Shown: one piece after another, positions 61,281 through 64,000 of the stretch
How the letters are laid out: each line of letters opens with the position of its first letter
How positions within the stretch are numbered: the stretch's first letter is position 1
DNA from: Candidatus Tityobacter terrigena
GTDB lineage: Bacteria; Vulcanimicrobiota; Vulcanimicrobiia; Vulcanimicrobiales; Vulcanimicrobiaceae
Direction: 5' to 3'
DNA: 64,000 nucleotides
Assembly (NCBI GenBank): GCA_003156715.1
Contig: PMHO01000042.1
Coordinates: forward strand, 87,900 to 151,899
Position numbers and translations under genes: made by a program
The notes under the pieces: model-generated
Told to the model about the DNA's origin: nothing
The model's input: the letters and a program-made list of their open reading frames with translations, nothing else
Databases searched by the model: none

Positions 61281-64000
61281 CTACCCGCAGGTCGGGTTCT
61301 CGTGTGGGAAATCGTGGTAGGTGCCGTGCAACATTGCCTTGCCCTCGCTCGTTCTTTCCTTTTCAGGAACGTCGAGATCTATGGGATCGGTTGCCGCATC
61401 TCGACGTGGGCGCCGGCCGGCACGAATGTTGCACGTTAGCGCCTTCGCCTCATGGATCGAGCAGTTTGGATCCATCGACAGTGGAATCAAATCTCCCGAC
61501 GTGTCGCCGTGCGCAAAGCCGAGTCTTCCGAAGTTGTAGGGCACGCCTATCTGATGCACGCGCTCACCACTTCCAATGCTTAGAAGCTTAATGCGGCCGG
61601 TCACGAGCGCGCGGACCTCGATCTCGCCGACCGCCGTGCTTATGGTCGCCCAGTCGCCGTTCCGAATGCGCTTTTCCGCCGCCAGAACCGGATCGATTTC
61701 GCAGAATGCCGCCGGCTGTAATTCGGCAAGCCAAGGAATGTGCTTCGTCATTCCACCGGAGTACTCCGTAATGCGGTACGTCGTCAAGACATACGGATAC
61801 TCCGGATTGACGGCACCATTGTAGGGGTTATCGCGCCGTTTCCATTGACGCAGCACTGGATTATGCTGCTGCTTGTAAAGCAGGTTAGGAGTGACCGATG
61901 CCAGAGGCTCATAATGGACCGGTATAGGACCGTCCTGCAATTCCTCATTCACGAAGAGCGCACCGCGGCCGTCGATCTGCATCATGAATGGATCGGCGCC
62001 CGAATGCGCCTCGATGCCGCCGGCGTTTGGGTCTGCCGGCGTGTTCGGGGCCTTTTCTATGGGGAAGTCAGGTACGTCGGCCCCAGTCCAACGACCCGAA
62101 GTTGCATCCCACCAGATGTATTTCTTTCGCTCGCTCCAGGGGTTGCCGTCGGGGTCAGCCGAGGCGCGGTTGTACATAAGCCGCCTGTTTGCGGGCCACG
62201 CAAAACCCCAGCCGAGGGAGACGCCGCTACCGCCGGTGCGGCTCCGGGCGAGGTTCGTATGCTTATCGGGGCAAACGCCGGAATAGATCCAACCGCCTGC
62301 CGCCGTGCTGCCATCGTCTGCGAGTTCGGTGAAGCCCTTGACCTGATCTCCGGTTGCGGTGTAATAACCGTTGATTTCTTGCATGATCTTGTTGACCGAT
62401 GGCTCGCCACGCTCGCGCTCCCGATCGTCCTCGTGCTCGTAGTCCCACGTCATGTTGAGGATCGGGCGATCCTTCGCATCGGCCGAGCCGGCATACAGCG
62501 CCTTTAGCTTTTTGCCCAGCTGATATAGAAACCATGCGTCGCTCTTGCTCGCGCCCTGCGGCTCGAGCGCCTTGTCGTGAAACTGCAGCATACGGTTTGT
62601 GTTAACCATTACGCCGTCTTTTTCAAGGACGGTCGCCGCGGGAATGAAAAACACTTCGGTACCGACGGTGGACGGATCGACACCTTCGCGGTTCCAGAAA
62701 GAGGCAGTTTCGGTTTCGAACGAATCGATGCTGACCATCCACTCTAGGCGCTCCATCGCCGCGCGAGCAAGCTCGGCGTTTTGCACGGATGACGCGGGGT
62801 TTTGGCCAATGACGAAGTAACCCTTAACGGCGCCGTCCTTCATTGCAAACATGGTCGGTAGCTCGGAATGATCGCCGCTGATTTGCGGCAGGTAATCAAA
62901 GCAGAAGTCGTTCTCTTTTGTCGCAGCATCCCCGTAGAACGCCTTGAGCAGTGAAACAACGTACTTCGGGGTGTTCACCCACCAACCGGTTCGCTTGGTG
63001 TGGTTCTTCAGGTAACCGGCCAGTGTCTGCTCGTGGCGCAGGGCGGACGGCATCGGCAAGTAGCCCGGGAGCAGATCGTAGAGTGTTGCAATATCGGTCG
63101 CGCCTTGAATGTTGGCATGGCCTCGCAGAGCCATTATGCCGCCGCCAGGACGGCCGACGTTACCGAGCAGTAATTGAAGAATGGCGGCGGTTCGAATGTA
63201 CTGTACGCCGGTATTGTGCTGCGTCCAACCCAGGGCATAAGCAAATGCCGTCGTGCGCTCGCGCCCGCTATTTTCGGCGAGTGCGCGGCAGACCTCGAGA
63301 AACTTCTCGCGTGGCGCCCCACAGATGCTTTCGACCATTTCCGGCGTGTAGCGCGAGAAGTGGCGCTTTAGTATCTGAAAGACGCATCGCGGATGCTGCA
63401 AGGTCGGATCGCTCTTGATGGAGTTCCCTTCACGCTCGAACTTCCACGTGCGCCTGTCGTACATCACAACACTCGGAAGCGAGTCAGATACACGCGGCGG
63501 CTCATCGAGACCAGAGAAAAGCCCGTCGAGGTCTTCGGTATCCTGGAATTTGTCAGTCAGGATATGGCTCGCGTTGGTGTAAGCGCAGACGTACTCCCGA
63601 AAATAACGCTCATTTTGGAGCACCCAGTTGATAACGCCGCCGAGAAAGGCGATGTCGGTGCCACTGCGGATCGGTACGTAAAGGTCGGCTAGCGCGGACG
63701 TGCGCGTGTAGCGCGGGTCGACGTGGATGATCTTGGAACCGCGCTCCTTCGCTTGCATGACGAAGCGGAAACCAACCGGATGGGCCTCGGCGAAGTTCGA
63801 ACCTTCGATTAGTATGCAGTCAGCGTTCGGCAAGTCTTGGAGGGAATTGGTTGCGCCCCCGCGTCCGAATGAGGTGCCTAGACCAGGCACCGTGGCACTA
63901 TGTCATATTCGTGCCTGATTTTCGATCGAAACCACGCCGAGCGAGTGCATCAACTTACCCAGCAGGTAATTTTCTTCGATGGCAAACGTGGCGCCCCCAA
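61281..64000 (-). CDS. Selenocysteine formate dehydrogenase, catalytic subunit (5' part outside window)
   Basis: At least 905 codons of an FdnG-like molybdopterin enzyme; it continues past the right edge. Upstream of the GTG at 63890 that a gene caller would choose, the same frame reads LLGKLMHSLGVVSIENQARI, then TGA at 63905-63903, then HSATVPGLGTSFGRGGATNS. In FdnG the matching segment is NQARV-Sec-H-GPTV...FGRGAMTN, so the TGA encodes selenocysteine, the molybdenum ligand. Later parts match FdnG throughout: NFAEAHPVGFRF, RYTRTSALADLYVPIRSGTDIAFL, YALGWTQHNTGVQYIRT, ALRGHANIQGATD, FNRRLMYNRASADPDGNPW. Oxidises formate to CO2. Confidence 0.93.
63873..63891 (-). promoter_or_regulatory. Bacterial SECIS hairpin
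   Basis: On the minus strand, 11 bases after the TGA, GGTGCCT and AGGCACC form a perfect 7-bp stem around the loop GGTCT. The E. coli fdhF/fdnG SECIS uses the same apical GGUCU for SelB. Position and loop make recoding of the TGA very likely. SelA, SelB, SelD and tRNA-Sec are not in this window. Confidence 0.85.

Overview
This 64 kb window is GC-rich chromosomal DNA from a free-living, probably environmental bacterium. It has no rRNA, no complete tRNA and no CRISPR array. Gene content points to a respiratory, metabolically flexible organism: a ba3-type oxygen reductase, an NrfD-linked selenocysteine formate dehydrogenase, NDH-2, phosphoketolase, a P3A proton ATPase and PPK2. I cannot assign a phylum with confidence; little-cultured GC-rich soil phyla fit as well as proteobacteria. 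Most closely packed genes are coupled by ATGA, GTGA or TGATG overlaps, and these overlaps fix many starts downstream of the longest reading frame.

Layout. (1) 0-2 kb: the end of a secreted protein gene and a ClC channel/antiporter with CBS domains. (2) 2.2-15.4 kb, minus strand: a nine-gene oxidative carbohydrate operon (TPP-dependent pyruvate oxidase-like enzyme, enolase-superfamily sugar-acid dehydratase, giant FAD/Fe-S oxidase, NDH-2, SDR, alpha/alpha-barrel glycosidase, TIM-barrel isomerase, cyclase-family hydrolase, DUF4432 mutarotase). (3) 15.7-33.8 kb: an energy/mannose region. It has an acetate kinase-mannose-6-phosphate isomerase fusion (+), a four-gene ABC exporter (-), and the operon ppk2, GH130 phosphorylase, H+-ATPase, phosphoketolase, HAD phosphatase (-). 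A near-identical palindrome-plus-promoter element lies beside both the fusion gene and this operon. The fused enzymes make the substrate and use the product of phosphoketolase, so the two loci look like one pathway: mannoside to Man-1-P/Man-6-P to fructose-6-P to acetyl-P to acetate plus ATP. A hydrogenase maturation protease fragment and a frameshifted PRC-barrel gene lie at its left edge.

(4) 34-58 kb: a decayed accessory region. Intact genes (TetR/AhpD-like pair, Crp/Fnr regulator, cupredoxin cluster, Nramp transporter, secreted phosphoesterase, zwf, ba3 oxidase plus SCO, several secreted proteins) alternate with gene remnants that I found by following homology across frames: tyrosine integrase beside a tRNA 3' end, DUF1622, a degenerate copy of a ScoMcrA-N-like gene, two IS21 istA fragments, a second PPK2, an ATPase-type regulator, a receiver domain, a cut DUF72 gene, and a broken paralogue of a glycine/serine-rich secreted protein. 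A ~95 bp repeat occurs at 43.4 and 58.1 kb. (5) 58.3-64 kb: an alpha/beta hydrolase, then a formate dehydrogenase operon reading leftward. Its catalytic subunit runs off the right edge and contains an in-frame TGA followed by a SECIS hairpin, so it is a selenoprotein that ordinary gene calling would truncate.
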